Part shown: piece after piece, positions 1 to 9,365 of the stretch | Numbering within the stretch: the stretch's first letter is position 1 | Layout of the letters: the number at the start of each line of letters is the position of its first letter | Assembly (NCBI GenBank): GCA_013815385.1 | Contig: JACDGL010000004.1 | Location: 186,001 to 250,000, forward strand | Direction of reading: 5' to 3' | Source: Taibaiella sp. | GTDB taxonomy: Bacteria > Bacteroidota > Bacteroidia > Chitinophagales > Chitinophagaceae | Length of the DNA: 64,000 nucleotides | Program-made: the position numbers and the translations under genes | Notes under the pieces: model-generated | Told to the model about the DNA's origin: nothing | The model's database searches: none | Seen by the model: only the letters and a program-made list of their open reading frames with translations

Positions 1-1420
1 GTGGCTTGATAGCAGTTACTTTCTTAATAATACTATCGACCAGTATTGCAGAATAATATGGTTCAGCTGCCCAAACCTGGAAGTTAAACAGGCTATCGTC
101 ATTTGCATATTGTGATATCAACCAGTTGCTCTGCAGGGTATAGTTGCTGCGGTTTTTGCTGCTGCCTACTACGAAGGAGATACTGTATTCCATGTTTCCG
201 TTCTCGCGTTGCAGGGTGAAACGGGAGAAGCTATAACCATCTATATTTATTGTATCAACACCAAGCAGTGACGCACCCCTGAAACGATCGCATATTGATT
301 TGGTATGGCTGTATGCTTTATTTACAGTCTGTATGCCTAGCACAACACCTTTATTAAAGTCGCCATTGGTATAGTCAACCGATAATGCATCCTTAGCATC
401 AGTGTAAGATAAGATATCAGTAGGTGTGGTTACATACGCCACATCTCCTTTTTGTAAAGTAGCAGGCATAAATGGTGTAAGCGAAGAGACACCTGATTTA
501 CGGGCCAGCCTGCTGTTAGTAGCAGTTATCGGAGCAAATAAAGGCAAGGTGTTGTAATCAACCTGTTTGTTTTCGCTATTCTTTATTTTTTCAAAAGTTC
601 TTTTACTTACAGCATCTCCCAGGCTATGACTTTCCAGTCCGCCGTGTCCGCCACCGCTGGTTGAACCGCCGGGACATGTTGTAACCGGCATTGTAGTAGT
701 ATCTACGGAAGTAAATGGTTCTGCTGTAAGGTAGAATATGATATCATTAAAGTCATTGTCACAATCTGAGTGATCTCTACGGTTATCTTCAAAGCCTAAT
801 ACTATTTTCTTCTTTATTGTATCTAACAGCACTACTGTATGTTGTTTCAACTCGCTATCCGCTTCCGGATTGAAGCGGCGATCAGAATATAATAACCATT
901 TACCGAAGCTAACGCTATCGGCTACATTCTTAAAACCATCTGCTACACATACCCAGCCTAAACCAGTATTGCCTGGAAATTTGCCCAGGTATACTTTATC
1001 GCCTGAATCAAGGCCACCACCAGACCCCGGCAGCGAACAGTTAGGAAATATAATAGTTATATCGCTATCTGCTGGAGCAGCCGTTAATGGCGATGTTGTA
1101 TTGTAAGTATAGAAACCCAATGCATTAAGATAGCTAGCCCCTTCGTATACAAAAGTTATCCATACATCTGCTGAATCAACTAATTTAAGATCAGAATTTG
1201 TATCCCTGAGGTATTCAGGATGATATACAGGTACAGAAATAAACTCCGGTAAAGAAGTTAGTATCCTTGAATAAAAGGCTGATCCTATAGTATCCTTTAA
1301 TAAAGGAGTAAGGGATATACCGCTCAGATCAAAGTGGTACTTATATTTCCAGTTTTGCGCGTTACTCGTGTTGAATGCCAAAACTGTAAGTAAGGCCACT
1401 AAAAAGTATGTTTTTTTCAT
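1..1420 (-). CDS. Secreted DUF4114-domain protein, 3' end outside window
   Basis: The first 473 codons of a longer protein are visible; the reading frame is open to the window edge. It starts with a signal peptide (MKKTYFLVALLTVLAF, cleavage likely after SNAQ), so it is exported. Around residue 205-225 it carries the acidic signature GFEDNRRDHSDCDNDFNDII, typical of DUF4114, a beta-sandwich domain found in large secreted or adhesin-like proteins; the D/N-rich loop suggests calcium binding (inference). A Gly/Ser/His-rich linker follows, near SGGGHGGLES. The C-terminus is unseen, so a type IX secretion sorting domain cannot be checked. The exact function is unknown. Confidence 0.8.
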   Translation of the reverse strand, partial: MKKTYFLVALLTVLAFNTSNAQNWKYKYHFDLSGISLTPLLKDTIGSAFYSRILTSLPEFISVPVYHPEYLRDTNSDLKLVDSADVWITFVYEGASYLNALGFYTYNTTSPLTAAPADSDITIIFPNCSLPGSGGGLDSGDKVYLGKFPGNTGLGWVCVADGFKNVADSVSFGKWLLYSDRRFNPEADSELKQHTVVLLDTIKKKIVLGFEDNRRDHSDCDNDFNDIIFYLTAEPFTSVDTTTMPVTTCPGGSTSGGGHGGLESHSLGDAVSKRTFEKIKNSENKQVDYNTLPLFAPITATNSRLARKSGVSSLTPFMPATLQKGDVAYVTTPTDILSYTDAKDALSVDYTNGDFNKGVVLGIQTVNKAYSHTKSICDRFRGASLLGVDTINIDGYSFSRFTLQRENGNMEYSISFVVGSSKNRSNYTLQSNWLISQYANDDSLFNFQVWAAEPYYSAILVDSIIKKVTAIKP

Positions 1421-1672
1421 AATTGCGGTTTTAGTTGCAATGGTTATAACTGCTATAAAGGGAAAAACATACCTGATAATATTGCGTGGACGAATATCTA
1501 TTATGAAAGAGTAATCTTATTGTCATTTTGAATTTTGTTAGCTAATAAAAACAGGTATAAGTATTGTAAATCAATTAATTACAAAGATTACATTTATATA
1601 ATATTATTGAAATATTTATTTGTTATCTTTTATGTTTTCTAAAATAATATATTATCATTACTAAGTATTCGT
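1421..1672. other. AT-rich divergent intergenic region
   Basis: About 250 bp separate two divergent genes, the DUF4114 protein to the left and the helicase to the right. No open frame of interest, RNA gene or clear repeat is visible. The promoter of the helicase lies at its right edge. Confidence 0.5.
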
Positions 1673-1680
1673 TACCTTTG
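1673..1680 (+). promoter_or_regulatory. Bacteroidota -7 promoter element of the helicase gene
   Basis: The sequence TACCTTTG matches the Bacteroidota -7 consensus TAnnTTTG and ends only 5 nt before the ATG at 1686. A transcription start a few nt downstream would leave almost no 5' leader. No good TTTG -33 box is visible at the usual distance. Confidence 0.55.
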
Positions 1681-1685
1681 CTGGA

Positions 1686-2963
1686 ATGAATTTCCAAAAA
1701 TTAGACTTAATACAGCCTCTTCTCGATGCACTAATTGCCGAAGGCTATACCATCCCGACCCCGATACAAGCAGAAGCAATTCCAGTTGTCCTTGATAAAA
1801 AAGACCTATTAGGCTGCGCACAGACCGGCACCGGTAAAACGGCTGCTTTTGCCCTGCCTATACTGCAACTACTCAATACCTCGGTAAATACCCGCGCACA
1901 TAAGCGCCCGGTAAAATGCCTGATCCTTACCCCCACTCGCGAACTGGCCATACAGATAGGGGAAAGTTTTCAGGCTTATGGACGTAACCTGAGCCTGAAA
2001 CACCTGGTCATATTTGGCGGTGTGCCCCAGGGAGCGCAGGTAAATGCGCTAAAGGCAGGAATAGATATATTGGTAGCCACACCCGGCCGCCTGCTAGACC
2101 TTATAGGACAAGGGTATATATCTCTACAGGATATAAGCATATTTGTACTTGATGAAGCTGATCGTATGCTGGATATGGGCTTTATACACGACGTAAAGAA
2201 GGTGGTAGCACGCCTACCTCATCAGCGGCAGACATTGTTTTTCTCTGCCACTATGCCCCCAGAAATACAGAAACTGGCAAATACGATACTGGTAAACCCG
2301 GTAAAAGTGGAAGTAACTCCAGTATCCTCTACAGTAGAGGCTATAGAGCAGTCCCTATACTATGTGGATAAGAAAGACAAGAAAAAACTGCTTACGCATA
2401 TACTTAGCGATAAGAAAATAGCCAGTGCCCTCGTCTTTACCCGCACCAAGCATGGGGCCGATAAGGTAGCAAAGGACCTGAGCAAGGATGGCATGCATGC
2501 GGAAGCAATACATGGCAACAAATCGCAGAATGCACGCCAACGCGCACTTAATAATTTTAAAGACGGTACTACCCGCATACTGATAGCAACTGACATAGCA
2601 GCCAGAGGTATAGATATAGACCTGCTGAGCCATGTTATAAACTATGAACTACCCGATGTACCGGAAACATACGTACACCGTATAGGCCGTACCGGCCGTG
2701 CGGGTGCCAGCGGAATAGCAATAGCATTTTGCGATGAGGATGAAATGGACAACCTGAAAAGCATTCAAAAACTGATAGGACTTAAAATACCTGTAGTAGA
2801 GTCTCACCCCTTCCCAGCAAGTGCATGGGGGAAAGTGCAGATAAACCTGCCTAATAACAGGGATGTAGTGCAGCGCCCCAATTCTATACCGGCATTCCGG
2901 AGCGGAAACAGCAATGGCAACAGGCGCAGACCCGGTAGTAGCCGCCCCAGTAATAGATGGTAG
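1686..2963 (+). CDS. rhlE: DEAD-box ATP-dependent RNA helicase, RhlE type
   Basis: This 425-residue protein unwinds RNA duplexes using ATP, probably in ribosome assembly or RNA turnover in the cytoplasm. The motifs appear in order: Q motif (GYTIPTPIQ), motif [15 protein letters not shown], the DEAD box (VLDEADRML), SAT, and the C-terminal RecA domain with [10 protein letters not shown] and [11 protein letters not shown] short basic, Asn/Arg/Gly/Ser-rich tail ends the protein, as is common in Bacteroidota RhlE and in cold-responsive helicases. It is monocistronic and convergent with the SDR gene 5 bp downstream. The subfamily name rests on overall layout. Confidence 0.93.
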   Translation: MNFQKLDLIQPLLDALIAEGYTIPTPIQAEAIPVVLDKKDLLGCAQTGTGKTAAFALPILQLLNTSVNTRAHKRPVKCLILTPTRELAIQIGESFQAYGRNLSLKHLVIFGGVPQGAQVNALKAGIDILVATPGRLLDLIGQGYISLQDISIFVLDEADRMLDMGFIHDVKKVVARLPHQRQTLFFSATMPPEIQKLANTILVNPVKVEVTPVSSTVEAIEQSLYYVDKKDKKKLLTHILSDKKIASALVFTRTKHGADKVAKDLSKDGMHAEAIHGNKSQNARQRALNNFKDGTTRILIATDIAARGIDIDLLSHVINYELPDVPETYVHRIGRTGRAGASGIAIAFCDEDEMDNLKSIQKLIGLKIPVVESHPFPASAWGKVQINLPNNRDVVQRPNSIPAFRSGNSNGNRRRPGSSRPSNRW

Positions 2964-2968
2964 GCAGC

Positions 2969-3703
2969 TTATTTATTGAGCATACTGAATAATTGTTCCC
3001 GCTTAGCATGCAGGCCTTTAGATTCTGCTATGGGTGCCTCCAGCAGATCATTTTTCATCGCATCCATAGCTTCTTCAATGAAGGCAGCTATGGGCATGCC
3101 CCCATGCGATTGGTTTTTATCCTCCCTGCGATCGTGTCCCAGCTCCGTATCTACTGACGGCGGCGCGATCTCAAACACCTTCACGGAAGTATCTCTAAGC
3201 TGGTAGCGGAGGGACAATGTTAATGAATGCAAAGCTGCCTTGGTAGCGCAGTACACGGGCATAAAAGCAATAGGTACAAATGCCAGACCTGATGATATAT
3301 TGATAATGGCAGCGTCTTTCTGTGTGGCAAGGTGCGGTGCAAAAAGCGATGCCAGGTGCAGGGGGGCTATGAAATTGGTTTCGACCTCGTTATAAACCCT
3401 GTTCAGGTCCACCGGTTTCGTCATATCTGTAACCAGCTGTATGCCTGCATTATTCATAAGCACATTCAGCATGGGATACTCCTTCGTAACCCATTCCACT
3501 AGTTCGTGCCGCTGTCCTTTATCTGCTACATCGCACACTTTCGTTATTAAATCCGGATGTTTCTTTTTTAGCTCATTCAATCGTTCCTGCCGCCTGCCGC
3601 ATACTATTACCGTACTGCCTGCCGCCAGAAATTGTTCTGCAAATGCCTGTCCAATACCCGAAGTACCACCTGTTATTAAAATTGTATTGCCTGCCAGTTT
3701 CAT
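2969..3703 (-). CDS. Short-chain dehydrogenase/reductase, DltE-like
   Basis: A 244-residue classical SDR oxidoreductase. The N-terminal Rossmann motif GGTSGIGQAF binds NAD(P)H, NNAG is the structural motif near residue 88, and the catalytic set is Ser in INISSG with YCATK (Tyr-x3-Lys). An Arg in VCGRR after the second strand suggests NADP preference (inference). The C-terminal PPSVDTELGHD is like DltE/YciK-type SDRs of unknown substrate. The gene stands alone, 5 bp from the convergent helicase gene and divergent from the NTF2-like gene. Confidence 0.88.
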   Translation of the reverse strand: MKLAGNTILITGGTSGIGQAFAEQFLAAGSTVIVCGRRQERLNELKKKHPDLITKVCDVADKGQRHELVEWVTKEYPMLNVLMNNAGIQLVTDMTKPVDLNRVYNEVETNFIAPLHLASLFAPHLATQKDAAIINISSGLAFVPIAFMPVYCATKAALHSLTLSLRYQLRDTSVKVFEIAPPSVDTELGHDRREDKNQSHGGMPIAAFIEEAMDAMKNDLLEAPIAESKGLHAKREQLFSMLNK

Positions 3704-3752
3704 AAATTCCTGATTATTAGTTTTACTAAATTAGCACATTGATCTGTAACAC

Positions 3753-4115
3753 ATGCCACAACCTGATAATACTGCAATAGCCCTTAAATGGTTTGAAGCA
3801 TTTAACGCGCATGACCTCGAAAAATTATTAGCGCTGTATCATGACGAGGCAAAGCACTATAGCCCCAAGTTGAAAATACGCCAGCCTGAGACAAATGGTA
3901 TGGTAGCCGGTAAGCAGGCCCTGCGTGAGTGGTGGCAGGATGCCTTTAGCCGCCTGCCAACATTGCAATACCTGCCCACCTCCTATACCGCAAACAATGA
4001 GCGGGTAATAATGGAATATACCCGCCGGGTAGCAGGCGAACCTGAACTATTGGTAGCAGAAGTCCTGGAAATACAAAACGGGCTTATTATTGCATCCAGG
4101 GTCTATCACGGATAA
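3753..4115 (+). CDS. NTF2/SnoaL-like small protein
   Basis: A 120-residue protein with the cone-shaped NTF2-like fold: an N-terminal helix (ALKWFEAFNAHDLEKLLALY), then a sheet around HYSPKL, and a final strand pattern EVLEIQNGLIIASRVYHG that matches SnoaL-like proteins (FdGgkI...y). Members are cyclases, isomerases or simple binding proteins; no substrate can be read from this sequence. It starts 49 bp from the divergent SDR gene, so the two may share a control region. Confidence 0.8.
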   Translation: MPQPDNTAIALKWFEAFNAHDLEKLLALYHDEAKHYSPKLKIRQPETNGMVAGKQALREWWQDAFSRLPTLQYLPTSYTANNERVIMEYTRRVAGEPELLVAEVLEIQNGLIIASRVYHG

Positions 4116-4238
4116 AACCTGCATCCTGCAAAACAAAACCTTCCTTTCGGTTGTTAAGTTTAACAGTACGGAGACATTAATATGCTGCTGTGCATAGTAA
4201 CTTTAGTGTCTGTAACTAACAACAAATCCAACATAATT

Positions 4239-4889
4239 ATGGCAACCAGACAACAACTGGAAGATGCATATATTGATCATGTGCTCACAAGGGGAGAACG
4301 TCCCGTATCGGTATATGTATTTGCGAAAGACCAGGGTATAACGGAGCAGGAATTTTATGACCATTTCGCATCATTTGATGCTATAGAAGCAGCGGTATGG
4401 ACAGAAAGCGTAGAGACAACTATACAGCAGGCACAGGGACAGGAAGTATGGAACGGCTATAGCGCTCGCGAAAAGGCGCTGTCTTTTTTTTACAGCTATA
4501 CCGAGTATCTTAAAAGCAAACGCAGCTTTGTTGTGTATAGTCTGAAGCAAATACCACCGGGTTTTCTTACCCCTGCTGTTATGAAGGGTGCTAAAGAACT
4601 ATTTGATGTGTTTGCCAATGAAGTGATACAGCAAGGATTGGAATCAAAAGAACTGGAAGACAGGCCCTTCTTTGCAAAAAGATACAAAGACGGACTATGG
4701 GCACAATTTGTTTTTATCCTCAACTTCTGGGTGAAAGACAGCAGCACCGGTTTTGAGAAAACGGATGAAGCTATTGAGAAAGGGGTCAATCTTACATTCG
4801 ATCTATACCAGCGATCTCCGATTGACAGCATGTTAGAATATGGTAAATTCCTTGCGCAGAATGCAGGCTTCAATTTTTCGCACAAATAA
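4239..4889 (+). CDS. TetR-like regulator (TetR C-terminal type)
   Basis: A 216-residue protein. The frame stays open upstream to 4182, but the ATG at 4239 (MATRQQLEDAYIDHVL) fits the domain start best. The first 60 residues resemble a TetR helix-turn-helix with a degenerate recognition helix (VYVFAKDQGITEQEFYDHFAS), and the rest is an all-helical ligand/dimer domain. It lies 44 bp before an ABC1-kinase gene and is probably co-transcribed with it. In this phylum such proteins are recurrent neighbours of the kinase (from memory, unverified). Whether it still binds DNA is uncertain. Confidence 0.75.
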   Translation: MATRQQLEDAYIDHVLTRGERPVSVYVFAKDQGITEQEFYDHFASFDAIEAAVWTESVETTIQQAQGQEVWNGYSAREKALSFFYSYTEYLKSKRSFVVYSLKQIPPGFLTPAVMKGAKELFDVFANEVIQQGLESKELEDRPFFAKRYKDGLWAQFVFILNFWVKDSSTGFEKTDEAIEKGVNLTFDLYQRSPIDSMLEYGKFLAQNAGFNFSHK

Positions 4890-4933
4890 GTTCCGGAGAA
4901 AGCAAAAAAGTATAGTACAGTAAAAAATATCAG

Positions 4934-6241
4934 GTGAAAGAACAGCAATCAATACCAACATCCAAAGTAGCAAGATCGGCTAAATTTGTAGGCACCGGCA
5001 TCAAGATAGGCGGCAATTATCTGAAACACTATTCTAAAAAACTTTTCGACCCGACAAGGGATAAGGAAGAATTGAATAATGACAACGCCAATGATATATA
5101 TGATTCGCTTAGCCAGCTAAAGGGCAGCGCGCTGAAAATAGCGCAGATGCTGAGCATGGATAAGAATATGCTGCCCAAAGCCTATACTGATAAATTCTCT
5201 CTGGCACAATACAATGCACCACCTTTATCAGGCCCACTGATCGTAAAAACATTTACCAAATACTTTGGCCAGACACCTGATAATATCTACGATAAATTCA
5301 ATTTATCTGCTGCTCATGCAGCCTCTATAGGGCAGGTACACAAGGCCGAACTGAACGGCAGGAAACTGGCAATAAAAATACAATACCCCGGTGTGGGCAG
5401 CAGCATATCATCTGATTTGAAACTGGTAAAACCATTTGCATTCCGGCTGCTTGGCATGAGCGAAAAGGAACTGGATATCTACATGAATGAAGTAGAAGAA
5501 AAACTACTGGAAGAGACCGATTATGAACTGGAGGTAAAACGTTCTATCCAATTTTCAAACGCGTGTGCAAAGCTGGATAACATAGTGTTTCCTACTTATT
5601 ATCCGGAGCTTTCCAGCAGGCACATCATTACCATGGACTGGATAGAAGGACTGCATCTGAAAGAATACCTGGCTACCAACCCTACACAGGAAGAACGTAA
5701 CAAAATAGGCCAGGCACTGTGGGACTTTTATAATTACCAACAGCATGAACTACATGCCGTGCACGCAGATCCGCATCCGGGAAATTTCCTGATAACACCG
5801 GATGGGAAACTTGGAGTGATCGACTTCGGGTGCATCAAAGAAATACCGGACGATTTCTACTATCCTTTCTTTTCCCTTACCACTACCAGTATACTGGAAG
5901 ATAAAGAACAGACCATTGCGGCCTTTCGCAAGCTGGAGATGATACAGGATAAGGATAACCCGCAGCAAGTAGAATTTTACAGGGCAGCATACAAGGAAAT
6001 GATAGAGCTGTTTGCACAGCCATACATCAAAGGCACATTTGACTTCAGCAAGCCGGACTACTTTGACAAGATGTATGCATACGGCGAGAAAATATCTAAA
6101 ATGCCTGAATTTAAACAGGCAAGGGGTGTGAAACATTTTATTTATGTGAACCGTACCAATTTTGGATTGTATAACATTCTTCATGACCTGGGGGCTACAG
6201 TAAAGACTGATACCTACAAGCCAACTTTGCATAGTAATTAA
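4934..6241 (+). CDS. ABC1/AarF/UbiB-family atypical kinase
   Basis: A 435-residue member of the ADCK/UbiB family; GTG is the best start because no early ATG exists. Family marks visible: the KxGQ-like stretch LKGSALKIAQMLSMD (about residues 53-67), the Ala-rich loop AAHAASIGQVHKAEL in place of a P-loop, the ATP-site Lys in LAIKIQYPGV, the catalytic loop HADPHPGNF and the metal-binding DFG in VIDFGCIKE. UbiB-like proteins support quinone or lipid metabolism by an ATPase activity; here the partner is unknown. A TetR-like gene lies upstream and a membrane desaturase downstream, which suggests a membrane-lipid setting (inference). Confidence 0.9.
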   Translation: MKEQQSIPTSKVARSAKFVGTGIKIGGNYLKHYSKKLFDPTRDKEELNNDNANDIYDSLSQLKGSALKIAQMLSMDKNMLPKAYTDKFSLAQYNAPPLSGPLIVKTFTKYFGQTPDNIYDKFNLSAAHAASIGQVHKAELNGRKLAIKIQYPGVGSSISSDLKLVKPFAFRLLGMSEKELDIYMNEVEEKLLEETDYELEVKRSIQFSNACAKLDNIVFPTYYPELSSRHIITMDWIEGLHLKEYLATNPTQEERNKIGQALWDFYNYQQHELHAVHADPHPGNFLITPDGKLGVIDFGCIKEIPDDFYYPFFSLTTTSILEDKEQTIAAFRKLEMIQDKDNPQQVEFYRAAYKEMIELFAQPYIKGTFDFSKPDYFDKMYAYGEKISKMPEFKQARGVKHFIYVNRTNFGLYNILHDLGATVKTDTYKPTLHSN

Positions 6242-6315
6242 CACTAATTGTCCAGCTATAACAGCAACATGTCATTGCTATGACCAAGCATCTTTTAATA
6301 TTGGTTTACTCGGCG

Positions 6316-6323
6316 TATATTTG
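6316..6323 (+). promoter_or_regulatory. -7 promoter element before the desaturase gene
   Basis: TATATTTG matches TAnnTTTG. It would give a leader of about 20 nt before the ATG at 6348, and supports that start over the upstream in-frame TTG at 6321, which lies inside the element. Confidence 0.5.
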
Positions 6324-6347
6324 CATACATTAGTAAATACAAAATTC

Positions 6348-7415
6348 ATGTCCACTCCAAAATTCGGGTCATCCAAATTATCACTTCATGTAGAATTGAA
6401 GAAGCGTGTAAATGAATATTTTGCCCAGGCAAACACGGAACCTACAGGTACATTCCCATTGTATCTGAAGGCTATAGTGTTGATAGTGAGTTATACGATT
6501 ATTTACCTGCACCTTATATTTTTTACACCTGCAGCCTGGCTTGCCATTCCTGAATGTGTGGCATTAGGCATACTTACTGCTGGCATAGGCTTTAACGTAA
6601 TGCACGATGGCGCGCATGGCAGTTTCAGCAAGAGCACTGTGCTTAATACTATGGCAGCATCTACCCTTGAAATGCTTGGAGCCAGTAGCTTTATGTGGAA
6701 CATGAAGCATAACGTAGTACACCATGCCTACACCAATATAGATGGTGTGGATGATGATATAAACGCGGGTATATTTCTCCGCCTGGCGCCTCAGCAAAAG
6801 AAATACAAGATGCACCGTTACCAGCATATCTATTTCTGGTTCCTGTACTCATTGCTGCATATCTTCTGGATATTCTTTACCGACTATAAGAAATACTTTA
6901 GCGGCAAGGTAGGCGATGTGCCATTGAAAAAACTCAAGTTACAAGATCACATTATGTTCTGGGGTGCTAAGCTGATACACCTGTTTTTCTATGTAGTACT
7001 CCCTATCTACATGGTAGGCGTTACGCATTGGATAATAGGCTTCCTTACATATGGTATGGTGAGCGGCTTTGTATTGAGTATTGTTTTCCAGCTGGCACAC
7101 ACAGTAGAAGAAACAAGCTTTCCTGTAGCGGAACAACCTGCAAACAGGATAGAAGACGAATGGGCGCTGCACCAGTTAAAGACCACTGCGAACTTTGCTA
7201 CAAAAAGCAAATTCGTTACCTGGTGGGTAGGCGGCCTTAACTTCCAGATAGAGCATCATTTGTTCCCGAAGATATCGCACATACACTATCCGGTTATCAG
7301 CAAGATCATCAGGCAGACGTGCAAAGAAATGGGTGTCCCATATATAGAACACCCAAAGCTGTACATGGCTATTGCCTCTCACGTTTCCCACCTGCGCAGA
7401 ATGGGAAATGAATAA
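6348..7415 (+). CDS. Membrane fatty acid desaturase (acyl-lipid/linoleoyl-CoA desaturase family)
   Basis: A 355-residue integral membrane di-iron enzyme that introduces a double bond into fatty acyl chains. The three histidine boxes are intact: HDGAHGSF, HNVVHHAYT and QIEHHLFP (the last with the Q typical of front-end or delta-5/6-like desaturases). Hydrophobic segments lie around residues 40-80 and between boxes two and three (YFWFLYSLLHIFWIFF and HLFFYVVLPIYMVGV). There is no cytochrome b5 fusion. It is likely to adjust membrane fluidity, for example in the cold (inference). The ATG at 6348 is preferred over an upstream TTG. Confidence 0.9.
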   Translation: MSTPKFGSSKLSLHVELKKRVNEYFAQANTEPTGTFPLYLKAIVLIVSYTIIYLHLIFFTPAAWLAIPECVALGILTAGIGFNVMHDGAHGSFSKSTVLNTMAASTLEMLGASSFMWNMKHNVVHHAYTNIDGVDDDINAGIFLRLAPQQKKYKMHRYQHIYFWFLYSLLHIFWIFFTDYKKYFSGKVGDVPLKKLKLQDHIMFWGAKLIHLFFYVVLPIYMVGVTHWIIGFLTYGMVSGFVLSIVFQLAHTVEETSFPVAEQPANRIEDEWALHQLKTTANFATKSKFVTWWVGGLNFQIEHHLFPKISHIHYPVISKIIRQTCKEMGVPYIEHPKLYMAIASHVSHLRRMGNE

Positions 7416-7422
7416 TCAGTAA

Positions 7423-8586
7423 TTAGCTGAAGGCATCTTTTATCTTATCGAAAAAACTCCGGTCTTCTTTCATCTCAGCGGCTTCAGGCCCTGGCTTAAA
7501 GTTGCCGGAGTTTTTCAGTTTCTCCATCATTTCTTTCTCCTCGTTCGATAACGTTTGCGGAGACCATACATTCACCTCCACCAACTGGTCGCCTTTTTCA
7601 TAAGACTGGAAGGCCGGGAAACCCTTACCTTTTAATCGGAATATTTTACCACTCTGCGTACCGGCAGGCACTTTTATTTTTGCCTTGCCATCTATTGTTG
7701 GCACCTCCACATTTGTACCCAATACTGCCTCAGGGAACGATACATGCAACTGGTATATTACATCCATGTCCATGCGCCTTAGCTGTGGGTGCTTTTCTTC
7801 TTCCACCAGTATCAGCAGGTCGCCAGGTGCACCGCCTCTTTCGCCTGCATTGCCGCGCCCGCTCATGCTTAGCTGCATGCCATCCTGCACACCGGCAGGT
7901 ATATCCAGGCTAAGTGTCTCTTCACCATATACACGGCCTTCGCCTTTACAGCTAGCGCATTTCTGTGTTATGCTCATACCCTCTCCATTACAGGTAGGGC
8001 AGGTAGTTACCGTCTGCATCTGCCCAAGGAAGGTATTGGTAACACGGCGTACCTGACCGCTGCCGCCGCAGGTGCCACATGTCTGTATAGAGCCTTTATC
8101 CTTAGCACCACTGCCGCCGCAGGGCTGGCAGGGCACATGTTTCTTTACTTTTATTTTCTTATTGGCCCCGTTTGCTATATCCGCAAAGTCCATTTTCAGC
8201 TTCACACGCAGGTTAGCGCCACGCGTACCCTGCCTGCGGCCACCACCCTGGCGGCCACCACCAAAAAAGCTGCCAAACATATCGTCGCCGAAAACATCGC
8301 CGAAATTCTGGAAGATATCTTCCATGCGCATTCCGCCCGGGCCACCATGGCCGCCCGAATTGCCCATACCAGCATGGCCAAAACGATCGTATTGGGCACG
8401 CTTATCGGCGCTGCTTAGTATATCGTACGCTTCTGCGGCCTCTTTAAAATTCTCTTCCGCCTGTTTATCACCAGGGTTCCTGTCCGGATGGAACTGCAGC
8501 GCTATTTTACGATAAGATTTTTTGATCTCATCCGCACTGGAGCTTCGCGTTACACCCAGGACTTCGTAATAATCTCTTTTCGACAT
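7423..8586 (-). CDS. dnaJ: Chaperone DnaJ (type I Hsp40)
   Basis: A 387-residue co-chaperone that delivers clients to DnaK and stimulates its ATPase. The J domain carries HPD ([10 protein letters not shown]), followed by a Gly/Phe-rich linker (about residues 75-120), then four zinc-finger repeats ([32 protein letters not shown]) and the C-terminal beta domains. It follows grpE in a two-gene operon, separated by 46 bp. Length and layout are standard. Confidence 0.97.
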   Translation of the reverse strand: MSKRDYYEVLGVTRSSSADEIKKSYRKIALQFHPDRNPGDKQAEENFKEAAEAYDILSSADKRAQYDRFGHAGMGNSGGHGGPGGMRMEDIFQNFGDVFGDDMFGSFFGGGRQGGGRRQGTRGANLRVKLKMDFADIANGANKKIKVKKHVPCQPCGGSGAKDKGSIQTCGTCGGSGQVRRVTNTFLGQMQTVTTCPTCNGEGMSITQKCASCKGEGRVYGEETLSLDIPAGVQDGMQLSMSGRGNAGERGGAPGDLLILVEEEKHPQLRRMDMDVIYQLHVSFPEAVLGTNVEVPTIDGKAKIKVPAGTQSGKIFRLKGKGFPAFQSYEKGDQLVEVNVWSPQTLSNEEKEMMEKLKNSGNFKPGPEAAEMKEDRSFFDKIKDAFS

Positions 8587-8632
8587 ACCTGATATCCTAA
8601 AAAATGCTTTTTAATTATTGTTATGCCTGCTA

Positions 8633-9232
8633 CTACTTACCCACCACCACTTTTGCATGGCGTATCAGTTTATCGTTTAGGTAATAGCCGGGGTCTACCA
8701 CGTCAATTACCTTACCTACCATATCTTCATTGGGTGCGGGTATCTCTGTTATAGCTTCATGCAGGTCTGCATCAAAAGGTTCGTTAATGCTTTCCATAGC
8801 GCGAAGCCCCTTTTGCTGCATCGTTGTTTTCAGTTTACTGAATACCAGCGATACACCTTCTTTTATAGCTGCTATATCATCTGCTTTTTCCAGTTGCTTA
8901 GCTGCCCTTTCACTGTCATCCAGTACAGGTAGCATTGCCTTTATTACTTCAAGCCCTGCAGTTTGCATCAGTTCCATGCGTTCACGGGCATTTCGCTTTC
9001 TGAAATTGTCAAATTCTGCTACCAAGCGCAAGTACTTGTCGTTTGCCTCTTTTAGCTCCACTTTCAACTTTTCAGTTTCCTGCTCGTTGCTATCTTCCTG
9101 TATCGCCTCATTTTCCCCCTCCAGATCTTCCAGTTTGCCAGCCATTATCTCTTCCAGTTCTTTATCGGGGTCTGTCAGGTTGTCGTTATTCTCGTCCATT
9201 GCATTCTTATTGTCAAAAGCATTATCGCTCAT
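8633..9232 (-). CDS. grpE: Nucleotide exchange factor GrpE
   Basis: Releases ADP from DnaK so that the chaperone cycle can restart. The chosen start (MSDNAFDNKN) gives 199 residues; in-frame ATG codons at 9256 and 9265 would add 8 or 11 mostly basic residues. The N-terminal 55 residues are very acidic and disordered, a long coiled coil follows (ELKEANDKYLRLVAEFDNFR, the GrpE hallmark), and the C-terminal beta domain ends in GYYLNDKLIRHAKVVVG. It precedes dnaJ and shares its transcript. Confidence 0.95.
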   Translation of the reverse strand: MSDNAFDNKNAMDENNDNLTDPDKELEEIMAGKLEDLEGENEAIQEDSNEQETEKLKVELKEANDKYLRLVAEFDNFRKRNARERMELMQTAGLEVIKAMLPVLDDSERAAKQLEKADDIAAIKEGVSLVFSKLKTTMQQKGLRAMESINEPFDADLHEAITEIPAPNEDMVGKVIDVVDPGYYLNDKLIRHAKVVVGK

Positions 9233-9365
9233 ATTCTTCTTTTTTTTAAAAATCATGCTGCCCAAATAAAGTCAATTACTTTGCCAGTCTTCTTTTTGGG
9301 ACAAATTGGCACAAAATATTGGCCTTTTATGGCAATTTTATACATTTACCAAAACGTTCCCTTTC

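Noticed and set aside
8072-8515. Pro-rich open frames antisense to dnaJ
   Set aside because: They arise from the Gly-rich linker of dnaJ read in reverse.
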